NCBI GenBank assembly: GCA_037176705.1 | Contig: JBAWUJ010000105.1 | Span: forward strand, 152,964 to 216,963 | From: Molossus alvarezi | Taxonomy: Eukaryota; Chordata; Mammalia; Chiroptera; Molossidae | DNA: 64,000 nucleotides | Reading direction: 5' to 3' | Part shown: positions 51,001 through 62,771 of the stretch, piece by piece | How positions within the stretch are numbered: position 1 is the first letter of the stretch | Layout: every line of letters begins with the position of its first letter | Notes under the pieces: model-generated | What the model saw: only the letters and a program-made list of their open reading frames with translations | Database searches by the model: none | Told to the model about the DNA's origin: nothing | Program-made: the position numbers and the translations under genes

Positions 51001-52961
51001 ATGGACATTTCTTAAACACTTAACCAAAACAACATATGCTTTGAGGATCCTCACGCTCTAGGCTTCATGGAAGTGACTTTGGTGCCACTGAAGTGAAGAG
51101 TTCTAACACAGTTCATTTGGAATAGGTTTGCTTTGTATACAGTCTCCTACAATCAAACTAGAGTGAAAAGTATATCTAAGGACCTATCAAGAGTCAGGTT
51201 GCCACATTTCCTTAAATCAATACTTTCCACAACTGTACTAAGAACACGTAATCTGAAAAACAGTACAACAGTGGTGGTTCCATTTCGTGTGAAGCGGGTA
51301 TAGCCCTGGAATCTTTTTCTCAATATTTGGATATTATTTGAAGAAGGTTGTCTATTGGAACACAGTTCTTTGAACAGGGAGCCACTGAACAGTCCATTGG
51401 ACACTGCAACCGTACAAAGGTTTCCATTCTGCTCTTGAACTGAATGTTATTCTATTATTCTGCACAGAAAGAACACCAGTCATGAACACTTTTGACTATG
51501 CCTGTGTATTCCCATAGGTTCTTCGGGGAAATAGTCTTGAAACAAGTGAATCCATGACCATTGTTCCAAGACTGACACTCCCTCTTTTAAATTGATCCCT
51601 TTTTTGTTCTAATGGCTGGAATAAGGGGATTGAGTACTTGTCAGTTATCAAGAAATAGGCTGAATTTGTCACAGGGAATTAGAAAGATAGGTTCGGGAGA
51701 TTCCAGTCATGAACAAGGTACAATTCCAGCACTTCACAATGATGGAATGCGTTTACTTTGAATTCTCAGGAGAAAACAGGTATCTACTCCTTATGTTTTT
51801 TGAGGAAATCGGTACAAACAGTGAAATGTATGATGGTTCCTAGATGACACTGATTCATTCGGTCACAACTTTAAAGAATGTGTGTAGAACTGAATAGGGT
51901 ATAGATTTCCATGACCTGAACATTGCCCTAACCAATGTGTTTGATTTCTGCAGCCCAGCCTTTGTTGGATATCAAGATGACTCATAGACACTTCCAGGCA
52001 AACAACACGTATGCAGGGCTAAAAGGTAGTATGTGGAAAGGCTGCCTCATCAACTAGTACAGGTTGACTTTCCTGGTCACATAGGAAAGAAGGTAGACAC
52101 CTGCATTTACTTACAACACTGTTTGACACTCCAATGTAAAGTATGCCCTGCACACCGGGCATAGTTAGTGTGTAAGTAATTGAAATGGATACCCAGGTCC
52201 ACTGCACAAGTGCATTTTCTCTAGAACACTCCTCTTGTTCTCATTCACAGAGATGTTCAATGTGAAAAACCCTTGGTATTGTCAGTGTCTTCCAATTCAT
52301 GGATTTACTCCTTGCATGGAGACAACCAATGTTTCAACTACATCACTTTAGATGTGTTCAGTTTCACTGCTTCAAGAATGCACATATGTGACACCAGTAG
52401 TTATCAATCTTTCCATTGATTCAGTCTTGGCCATACGCTGGTTCACTGTTCTGCATAAGAACCATGTGAAACCAACTGCTACAGCAGAAACCAAACTTTT
52501 TCCAAGTATCGCCTTCAAAAATGGGCTTCAAGACGATCCAATCTTTGAAACCATGAACAACACAGAACACAAAAAGGGATAACTTTTGATGCTACACAAA
52601 AGTGTGCTCTGTCCTAGTTGTTCTTTCCATGATATGACTGGATCTCCCTATAAAACGAGGAGAATGTACGTTAAAGTGTTCATGTTCCTCAAGATCTGTG
52701 CATTCACTTAACCCAAATGGAAATATTCATTCATTCCAACAGTTGTTTGACTAGAACATGTTTGTTCACACTTTCCCTGCAAAGGTACTTAACATCCCAG
52801 GGAAAAACATGCCACTGAGTGAATGTGGCCCCTGGCTCTCACAGAGTTTTGCCCATAGTTCAGTATATCCAAGACTGCACCAGCAAGTCTTGAGTCTCTT
52901 TGTCTGGAACAAGGGAAAGAAACTTACACTGCGAAGTTTCAGTGTGATTCCACCTTTACAA
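51001..52961. repeat. Satellite unit 27, right family, one-base deletion, 1,961 bp
   Basis: Has ACAGTCTCC near 51,140 and lacks one A near 51,844 (CCTAGATGAC); both are shared with unit 29. AACATCCCAG near 52,793 is also shared with unit 29. Private CG to CA change at 52,455. CENP-B box 51,283-51,299. Confidence 0.97.
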
Positions 52962-54923
52962 ATGGACATTTCTTAAACACTTAACCAAAACAACATATGC
53001 TTTGAGGATCCTCACGCTCTAGGCTTCATGGAAGTGACTTTGGTGCCACTGAAGTGAAGAGTTCTAACACAGTTCATTTGGAATAGGTTTGCTTTGTATA
53101 CACTCTCCTACAATCAAACTAGAGTGAAAAGTATATCTAAGGACCTATCAAGAGTCAGGTTGCCACATTTCCTTAAATCAATACTTTCCACAACTGTACT
53201 AAGAACACGTAATCTGAAAAACAGTACAACAGTGGTGGTTCCATTTCGTGTGAAGCGGGTATAGCCCTGGAATCTTTTTCTCAATATTTGGATATTATTT
53301 GAAGAAGGTTGTCTATTGGAACACAGTTCTTTGAACAGGGAGCCACTGAACAGTCCATTGGACACTGCAACCGTACAAAGGTTTCCATTCTGCTCTTGAA
53401 CTGAATGTTATTCTATTATTCTGCACAGAAAGAACACCAGTCATGAACACTTTTGACTATGCCTGTGTATGCCCATAGGTTCTTCGGGGAAATAGTCTTG
53501 AAACAAGTGAATCCATGACCATTGTTCCAAGACTGACACTCCCTCTTTTAAATTGATCCCTTTTTTGTTCTAATGGCTGGAATAAGGGGATTGAGTACTT
53601 GTCAGTTATCAAGAAATAGGCTGAATTTGTCACAGGGAATTAGAAAGATAGGTTCGGGAGATTCCAGTCATGAACAAGGTACAATTCCAGCATTTCACAA
53701 TGGTGGAATGCGTTTACTTTGAATTCTCAGGAGAAAACAGGTGTCTACTCCTTATGTTTTTTGAGGAAATCGGTACAAACAGTGAAATGTATGATGGTTC
53801 CTAGAATGACACTGATTCATTCGGTCACAACTTTAAAGAATGTGTGTAGAACTGAATAGGGTATAGATTTCCATGACCTGAACATTGCCCTAACCAATGT
53901 GTTTGATTTCTGCAGCCCAGCCTTTGTTGGATATCAAGATGACTCATAGACACTTCCAGGCAAACAACACGTATGCAGGGCTAAAAGGTAGTATGTGGAA
54001 AGGCTGCCTCATCAACTAGTACAGGTTGACTTTCCTGGTCACATAGGAAAGAAGGTAGACACCTGCATTTACTTACAACACTGTTTGACACTCCAATGTA
54101 AAGTATGCCCTGCACACCGGGCATAGTTAGTGTGTAAGTAATTGAAATGGATACCCAGGTCCACTGCACAAGTGCATTTTCTCTAGAACACTCCTCTTGT
54201 TCTCATTCACAGAGATGTTCAATGTGAAAAACCCTTGGTATTGTCAGTGTCTTCCAATTCATGGATTTGCTCCTTGCATGGAGACAACCAATGTTTCAAC
54301 TACATCACTTTAGATGTGTTCAGTTTCACTGCCTCAAGAATGCACATATGTGACACCAGTAGTTATCAATCTTTCCATTGATTCAGTCTTGGCCATACGC
54401 TGGTTCACTGTTCTGCGTAAGAATCATGTGAAACCAACTGCTACAGCAGAAACCAAACTTTTTCCAAGTATCGCCTTCAAAAATGGGCTTCAAGACGATC
54501 CAATCTTTGAAACCATGAACAACACAGAACACAAAAAGGGATAACTTTTGATGCTACACATAAGTGTGCTCTGTCCTAGTTGTTCTTTCCATGATATGAC
54601 TGGATCTCCCTATGAAACGAGGAGAATGTACGTTAAGGTGTTCATGTTCCTCAAGATCTGTGCATTCACTTAACCCAAATGGAAATATTCATTCATTCCA
54701 ACAGTTGTTTGACTAGAACATGTTTGTTCACACTTTCCCTGCAAAGGTACTTAACTTCCCAGGGAAAAACATGCCACTGAGTGAATGTGGCCCCTGGCTC
54801 TCACAGAGTTTTGCCCATAGTTCAGTATATCCAAGACTGCACCAGCAAGTCTTGAGTCTCTTTGTCTGGAACAAGGGAAAGAAACTTACACTGCGAAGTT
54901 TCAGTGTGATTCCACCTTTACAA
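52962..54923. repeat. Satellite unit 28, right family, 1,962 bp
   Basis: GTATGCCCATAGG, CATTTCACAATGGTGG and AGGTGTCTAC in the middle, all shared with unit 30; GATTTGCTCC and ACTGCCTC at the right as in unit 26. CENP-B box 53,244-53,260. Confidence 0.97.
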
Positions 54924-56884
54924 ATGGACATTTCTTAAACACTTAACCAAAACAATATATGCTTTGAGGATCCTCACGCTCTAGGCTTCATGGAAGTGAC
55001 TTTGGTGCCACTGAAGTGAAGAGTTCTAACACAGTTCATTTGGAATAGGTTTGCTTTGTATACAGTCTCCTACAATCAAACTAGAGTGAAAAGTATATCT
55101 AAGGACCTATCAAGAGTCAGGTTGCCACATTTCCTTAAATCAATACTTTCCACAACTGTACTAAGAACACGTAATCTGAAAAACAGTACAACAGTGGTGG
55201 TTCCATTTCGTGTGAAGCGGGTATAGCCCTGGAATCTTTTTCTCAATATTTGGATATTATTTGAAGAAGGTTGTCTATTGGAACACAGTTCTTTGAACAG
55301 GGAGCCACTGAACAGTCCATTGGACACTGCAACCGTACAAAGGTTTCCATTCTGCTCTTGAACTGAATGTTATTCTATTATTCTGCACAGAAAGAACACC
55401 AGTCATGAACACTTTTGACTATGCCTGTGTATTCCCATAGGTTCTTCGGGGAAATAGTCTTGAAACAAGTGAATCCATGACCATTGTTCCAAGACTGACA
55501 CTCCCTCTTTTAAATTGATCCCTTTTTTGTTCTAATGGCTGGAATAAGGGGATTGAGTACTTGTCAGTTATCAAGAAATAGGCTGAATTTGTCACAGGGA
55601 ATTAGAAAGATAGGTTCGGGAGATTCCAGTCATGAACAAGGTACAATTCCAGCACTTCACAATGATGGAATGCGTTTACTTTGAATTCTCAGGAGAAAAC
55701 AGGTATCTACTCCTTATGTTTTTTGAGGAAATCGGTACAAACAGTGAAATGTATGATGGTTCCTAGATGACACTGATTCATTCGGTCACAACTTTAAAGA
55801 ATGTGTGTAGAACTGAATAGGGTATAGATTTCCATGACCTGAACATTGCCCTAACCAATGTGTTTGATTTCTGCAGCCCAGCCTTTGTTGGATATCAAGA
55901 TGACTCATAGACACTTCCAGGCAAACAACACGTATGCAGGGCTAAAAGGTAGTATGTGGAAAGGCTGCCTCATCAACTAGTACAGGTTGACTTTCCTGGT
56001 CACATAGGAAAGAAGGTAGACACCTGCATTTACTTACAACACTGTTTGACACTCCAATGTAAAGTATGCCCTGCACACCGGGCATAGTTAGTGTGTAAGT
56101 AATTGAAATGGATACCCAGGTCCACTGCACAAGTGCATTTTCTCTAGAACACTCCTCTTGTTCTCATTCACAGAGATGTTCAATGTGAAAAACCCTTGGT
56201 ATTGTCAGTGTCTTCCAATTCATGGATTTACTCCTTGCATGGAGACAACCAATGTTTCAACTACATCACTTTAGATGTGTTCAGTTTCACTGCTTCAAGA
56301 ATGCACATATGTGACACCAGTAGTTATCAATCTTTCCATTGATTCAGTCTTGGCCATACGCTGGTTCACTGTTCTGCGTAAGAACCATGTGAAACCAACT
56401 GCTACAGCAGAAACCAAACTTTTTCCAAGTATCGCCTTCAAAAATGGGCTTCAAGACGATCCAATCTTTGAAACCATGAACAACACAGAACACAAAAAGG
56501 GATAACTTTTGATGCTACACAAAAGTGTGCTCTGTCCTAGTTGTTCTTTCCATGATATGACTGGATCTCCCTATAAAACGAGGAGAATGTACGTTAAAGT
56601 GTTCATGTTCCTCAAGATCTGTGCATTCACTTAACCCAAATGGAAATATTCATTCATTCCAACAGTTGTTTGACTAGAACATGTTTGTTCACACTTTCCC
56701 TGCAAAGGTACTTAACATCCCAGGGAAAAACATGCCACTGAGTGAATGTGGCCCCTGGCTCTCACAGAGTTTTGCCCATAGTTCAGTATATCCAAGACTG
56801 CACCAGCAAGTCTTGAGTCTCTTTGTCTGGAACAAGGGAAAGAAACTTACACTGCGAAGTTTCAGTGTGATTCCACCTTTACAA
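54924..56884. repeat. Satellite unit 29, right family, one-base deletion, 1,961 bp
   Basis: Repeats the unit 27 deletion near 55,767 exactly 3,923 bp later, with ACAGTCTCC and AACATCCCAG. Private T at 54,956. CENP-B box 55,206-55,222. Confidence 0.97.
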
Positions 56885-58847
56885 ATGGACATTTCTTAAA
56901 CACTTAACCAAAACAACATATGCTTTGAGGATCCTCACGCTCTAGGCTTCATGGAAGTGACTTTGGTGCCACTGAAGTGAAGAGTTCTAACACAGTTCAT
57001 TTGGAATAGGTTTGCTTTGTATACACTCTCCTACAATCAAACTAGAGTGAAAAGTATATCTAAGGACCTATCAAGAGTCAGGTTGCCACATTTCCTTAAA
57101 TCAATACTTTCCACAACTGTACTAAGAACACGTAATCTGAAAAACAGTACAACAGTGGTGGTTCCATTTCGTGTGAAGCGGGTATAGCCCTGGAATCTTT
57201 TTCTCAATATTTGGATATTATTTGAAGAAGGTTGTCTATTGGAACACAGTTCTTTGAACAGGGAGCCACTGAACAGTCCATTGGACACTGCAACCGTACA
57301 AAGGTTTCCATTCTGCTCTTGAACTGAATGTTATTCTATTATTCTGCACAGAAAGAACACCAGTCATGAACACTTTTGACTATGCCTGTGTATGCCCATA
57401 GGTTCTTCGGGGAAATAGTCTTGAAACAAGTGAATCCATGACCATTGTTCCAAGACTGACACTCCCTCTTTTAAATTGATCCCTTTTTTGTTCTAATGGC
57501 TGGAATAAGGGGATTGAGTACTTGTCAGTTATCAAGAAATAGGCTGAATTTGTCACAGGGAATTAGAAAGATAGGTTCGGGAGATTCCAGTCATGAACAA
57601 GGTACAATTCCAGCATTTCACAATGGTGGAATGCGTTTACTTTGAATTCTCAGGAGAAAACAGGTGTCTACTCCTTATGTTTTTTGAGGAAATCGGTACA
57701 AACAGTGAAATGTATGATGGTTCCTAGAATGACACTGATTCATTCGGTCACAACTTTAAAGAATGTGTGTAGAACTGAATAGGGTATAGATTTCCATGAC
57801 CTGAACATTGCCCTAACCAATGTGTTTGATTTCTGCAGCCCAGCCTTTGTTGGATATCAAGATGACTCATAGACACTTCCAGGCAAACAACACGTATGCA
57901 GGGCTAAAAGGTAGTATGTGGAAAGGCTGCCTCATCAACTAGTACAGGTTGACTTTCCTGGCCACATAGGAAAGAAGGTAGACACCTGCATTTACTTACA
58001 ACACTGTTTGACACTCCAATGTAAAGTATGCCCTGCACACCGGGCATAGTTAGTGTGTAAGTAATTGAAATGGATACCCAGGTCCACTGCACAAGTGCAT
58101 TTTCTCTAGAACACTCCTCTTGTTCTCATTCACAGAGATGTTCAATGTGAAAAACCCTTGGTATTGTCAGTGTCTTCCAATTCATGGATTTACTCCTTGC
58201 ATGGAGACAACCAATGTTTCAACTACTTCACTTTAGATGTGTTCAGCTTCACTGCTTCAAGAATGCACATATGTGACACCAGTAGTTATCAATCTTCCCA
58301 TTGATTCAGTCTTGGCCATATGCTGGTTCACTGTTCTGCGTAAGAATCATGTGAAACCAACTGCTACAGCAGAAACCAAACTTTTTCCAAGTATCGCCTT
58401 CAAAAATGGGCTTCAAGTCGATCCAATCTTTGAAACCATGAACAACACAGAACACAAAAAGGGATAACTTTTGATGCTACACATAAGTGTGCTCTGTCCT
58501 AGTTGTTCTTTCCATGATATGACTGGATCTCCCTATAAAACGAGCAGAATGTACGTTAAGGTGTTCATGTTCCTCAAGATCTGTGCATTCACTTAACCCA
58601 AATGGAAATATTCATTCATTCCAACAGTTGTTTGACTAGAACATGTTTGTTCACACTTTCCCTGCAAAGGTACTTAACTTCCCAGGGAAAAAACATGCCA
58701 CTGAGTGAATGTGGCCCCTGGCTCTCACAGAGTTTTGCCCATAGTTCAGTATATCCAAGACTGCACCAGCAAGTCTTGAGTCTCTTTGTCTGGAACAAGG
58801 GAAAGAAACTTACACTGCGAAGTTTCAGTGTGATTCCACCTTTACAA
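56885..58847. repeat. Satellite unit 30, right family, one-base insertion, 1,963 bp
   Basis: The left two thirds match unit 28. The right third has a run of private changes at 58,227, 58,247, 58,297, 58,321, 58,418 and 58,545, and an extra A in the run at 58,688-58,693. The insertion shifts frames and lengthens chance open frames there. CENP-B box 57,167-57,183. Confidence 0.97.
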
Positions 58848-60809
58848 ATGGACATTTCTTAAACACTTAACCAAAACAACATATGCTTTGAGGATCCTCA
58901 GGCTCTAGGCTTCATGGAAGGGACTTTGGTGCCACTGAAGTGAAGAGTTCTAACACAGTTCATTTGGAATAGGTTTGCTTTGTATACACTCTCCTACAAT
59001 CAAACTAGAGTGAAAAGTATATCTAAGGACCTATCAAGAGTCAGGTTGCCACATTTCCTTAAATCAATACTTTCCACAACTGTACTAAGAACACGTAATC
59101 TGAAAAACAGTACAACAGTGGTGGTTCCATTTCGTGTGAAGCGGGTATAGCCCTGGAATCTTTTTCTCAATATTTGGATATTATTTGAAGAAGGTTGTCT
59201 ATTGGAACACAGTTCTTTGAACAGGGAGCCACTGAACAGTCCATTGGACACTGCAACCGTACAAAGGTTTCCATTCTGCTCTTGAACTGAATGTTATTCT
59301 ATTATTCTGCACAGAAAGAACACCAGTCATGAACACTTTTGACTATGCCTGTGTATGCCCATAGGTTCTTGGGGGAAATAGTCTTGAAACAAGTGAATCC
59401 ATGACCATTGTTCCAAGACTGACACTCCCTCTTTTAAATTGATCCCTTTTTTGTTCTAATGGCTGGAATAAGGGGATTGAGTACTTGTCAGTTATCAAGA
59501 AATAGGCTGAATTTGTCACAGGGAATTAGAAAGATAGGTTCGGGAGATTCCAGTCATGAACAAGGTACAATTCCAGCATTTCACAATGATGGAATGCGTT
59601 TACTTTGAATTCTCAGGAGAAAACAGGTGTCTACTCCTTATGTTTTTTGAGGAAATCGGTACAAACAGTGAAATGTATGATGGTTCCTAGAATGACACTG
59701 ATTCATTCGGTCACAACTTTAAAGAATGTGTGTAGAACTGAATAGGGTATAGATTTCCATGACCTGAACATTGCCCTAACCAATGTGTTTGATTTCTGCA
59801 GCCCAGCCTTTGTTGGATATCAAGATGACTCATAGACACTTCCAGGCAAACAACACGTATGCAGGGCTAAAAGGTAGTATGTGGAAAGGCTGCCTCATCA
59901 ACTAGTACAGGTTGACTTTCCTGGCCACATAGGAAAGAAGGTAGACACCTGCATTTACTTACAACACTGTTTGACACTCCAATGTAAAGTATGCCCTGCA
60001 CACCGGGCATAGTTAGTGTGTAAGTAATTGAAATGGATACCCAGGTCCACTGCACAAGTGCATTTTCTCTAGAACACTCCTATTGTTCTCATTCACAGAG
60101 ATGTTCAATGTGAAAAACCCTTGGTATTGTCAGTGTTTTCCAATTCATGGATTTACTCCTTGCATGGAGACAACCAATGTTTCAACTACATCACTTTAGA
60201 TGTGTTCAGTTTCACTGCTTCAAGAATGCACATATGTGACACCAGTAGTTATCAATCTTTCCATTGATTCAGTCTTGGCCATACGCTGGTTCACTGTTCT
60301 GCGTAAGAATCATGTGAAACCACCTGCTACAGCAGAAACCAAACTTTTTCCAAGTATCGCCTTCAAAAATGGGCTTCAAGACGATCCAATCTTTGAAACC
60401 ATGAACAACACAGAACACAAAAAGGGATAACTTTTGATGCTACACATAAGTGTGCTCTGTCCTAGTTGTTCTTTCCATGATATGACTGGATCTCCCTATA
60501 AAACGAGGAGAATGTACGTTAAAGTGTTCATGTTCCTGAAGATCTGTGCATTCACTTAACCCAAATGGAAATATTCATTCATTCCAACAGTTGTTTGACT
60601 AGAACATGTTTGTTCACACTTTCCCTGCAAAGGTACTTAACTTCCCAGGGAAAAACATGCCACTGAGTGAATGTGGCCCCTGGCTCTCACAGAGTTTTGC
60701 CCATAGTTCAGTATATCCAAGACTGCACCAGCAAGTCTTGAGTCTCTTTGTCTGGAACAAGGGAAAGAAACTTACACTGCGAAGTTTCAGTGTGATTCCA
60801 CCTTTACAA
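58848..60809. repeat. Satellite unit 31, right family, 1,962 bp
   Basis: Private bases at 58,901 and 58,921 near the left end, at 59,371 (removing a CpG), and at 60,082, 60,137, 60,323 and 60,538. Shares GTATGCCC and AGGTGTCTAC with units 28 and 30. CENP-B box 59,130-59,146. Confidence 0.97.
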
Positions 60810-62771
60810 ATGGACATTTCTTAAACACTTAACCAAAACAACATATGCTTTGAGGATCCTCACGCTCTAGGCTTCATGGAAGTGACTTTGGTGCCACTGA
60901 AGTGAAGAGTTCTAACACAGTTCATTTGGAATAGGTTTGCTTTGTATACACTCTCCTACAATCAAACTAGAGTGAAAAGTATATCTAAGGACCTATCAAG
61001 AGTCAGGTTGCCACATTTCCTTAAATCAATACTTTCCACAACTGTACTAAGAACACGTAATCTGAAAAACAGTACAACAGTGGTGGTTCCATTTCGTGTG
61101 AAGCGGGTATAGCCCTAGAATCTTTTTCTCAATATTCGGATATTATTTGAAGAAGGTTGTCTATTGGAACACAGTTCTTTGAACAGGGAGCCACTGAACA
61201 GTCCATTGGACACTGCAACCGTACAAAGGTTTCCATTCTGCTCTTGAACTGAATGTTATTCTATTATTCTGCACAGAAAGAACACCAGTCATGAACACTT
61301 TTGACTATGCCTGTGTATTCCCATAGGTTCTTCGGGGAAATAGTCTTGAAACAAGTGAATCCATGACCATTGTTCCAAGACTGACACTCCCTCTTTTAAA
61401 TTGATTCCTTTTTTGTTCTAATGGCTGGAATAAGAGGATTGAGTACTTGTCAGTTATCAAGAAATAGGCTGAATTTGTCACAGGGAATTAGAGAGATAGG
61501 TTCGGGAGATTCCAGTCATGAACAAGGTACAATTCCAGCACTTCACAATGATGGAATGCGTTTACTTTGAATTCTCAGGAGAAAACAGGTATCTACTCCT
61601 TATGTTTTTTGAGGTAATCGTTACAAACAGTGAAATGTATGATGGTTCCTAGAATGACACTGATTCATTCGGTCACAACTTTAAAGAATGTGTGTAGAAC
61701 TGAATAGGGTATAGATTTCCATGACCTGAACATTGCCCTAACCAATGTGTTTGATTTCTGCAGCCCAGCCTTTGTTGGATATCAAGATGACTCATAGACA
61801 CTTCCAGGCAAACAACACGTATGCAGGGCTAAAAGGTAGTATGTGGAAAGGCTGCCTCATCAACTAGTACAGGTTGACTTTCCTGGCCACATAGGAAAGA
61901 AGGTAGACACCTGCATTTACTTACAACACTGTTTGACACTCCAATGTAAAGTATGCCCTGCACACCGGGCATAGTTAGTGTGTAAGTAATTGAAATGGAT
62001 ACCCAGGTCCACTGCACAAGTGCATTTTCTCTAGAACACTCCTCTTGTTCTCATTCACAGAGATGTTCAATGTGAAAAACCCTTGGTATTGTCAGTGTCT
62101 TCCAATTCATGGATTTACTCCTTGCATGGAGACAACCAATGTTTCAACTACATCACTTTAGATGTGTTCAGTTTCACTGCTTCAAGAATGCACATATGTG
62201 ACACCAGTAGTTATCAATCTTTCCATTGATTCAGTCTTGGCCATACGCTGGTTCACTGTTCTGTGTAAGAATCATGTGAAACCAACTGCTACAGCAGAAA
62301 CCAAACTTTTTCCAAGTATCGCCTTCAAAAATGGGCTTCAAGACGATCCAATCTTTGAAACCATGAACAACACAGAACACAAAAAGGGATAACTTTTGAT
62401 GCTACACATAAGTGTGCTCTGTCCTAGTTGTTCTTTCCATGATATGACTGGATCTCCCTATGAAACGAGGAGAATGTACGTTAAGGTGTTCATGTTCCTC
62501 AAGATCTGTGCATTCACTTAACCCAAATGGAAATATTCATTCATTCCAACAGTTGTTTGACTAGAACATGTTTGTTCACACTTTCCCTGCAAAGGTACTT
62601 AACTTCCCAGGGAAAAACATGCCACTGAGTGAATGTGGCCCCTGGCTCTCACAGAGTTTTGCCCATAGTTCAGTATATCCAAGACTGCACCAGCAAGTCT
62701 TGAGTCTCTTTGTCTGGAACAAGGGAAAGAAACTTACACTGCGAAGTTTCAGTGTGATTCCACCTTTACAA
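60810..62771. repeat. Satellite unit 32, right family, 1,962 bp
   Basis: TATTCGG at the left and TTAGAGAG near 61,490 as in units 8-11. Private bases at 61,406, 61,435, 61,615, 61,621 and 62,264. CENP-B box 61,092-61,108. Confidence 0.97.

Larger units (their letters stand above)
51001..58847. repeat. Two-unit (3,923-bp) higher-order repeat in units 27-30
   Basis: Units 27 and 29 share ACAGTCTCC, a one-A deletion and AACATCCCAG. Units 28 and 30 share GTATGCCC, CATTTCACAATGGTGG and AGGTGTCTAC. Unit 26 and unit 28 share GATTTGCTCC and ACTGCCTC in their right parts. The spacing of the deletions, 3,923 bp, equals 1,961 plus 1,962. This indicates a recent dimer duplication running from within unit 26 into unit 28 and copied into units 28-30. 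Confidence 0.85.
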
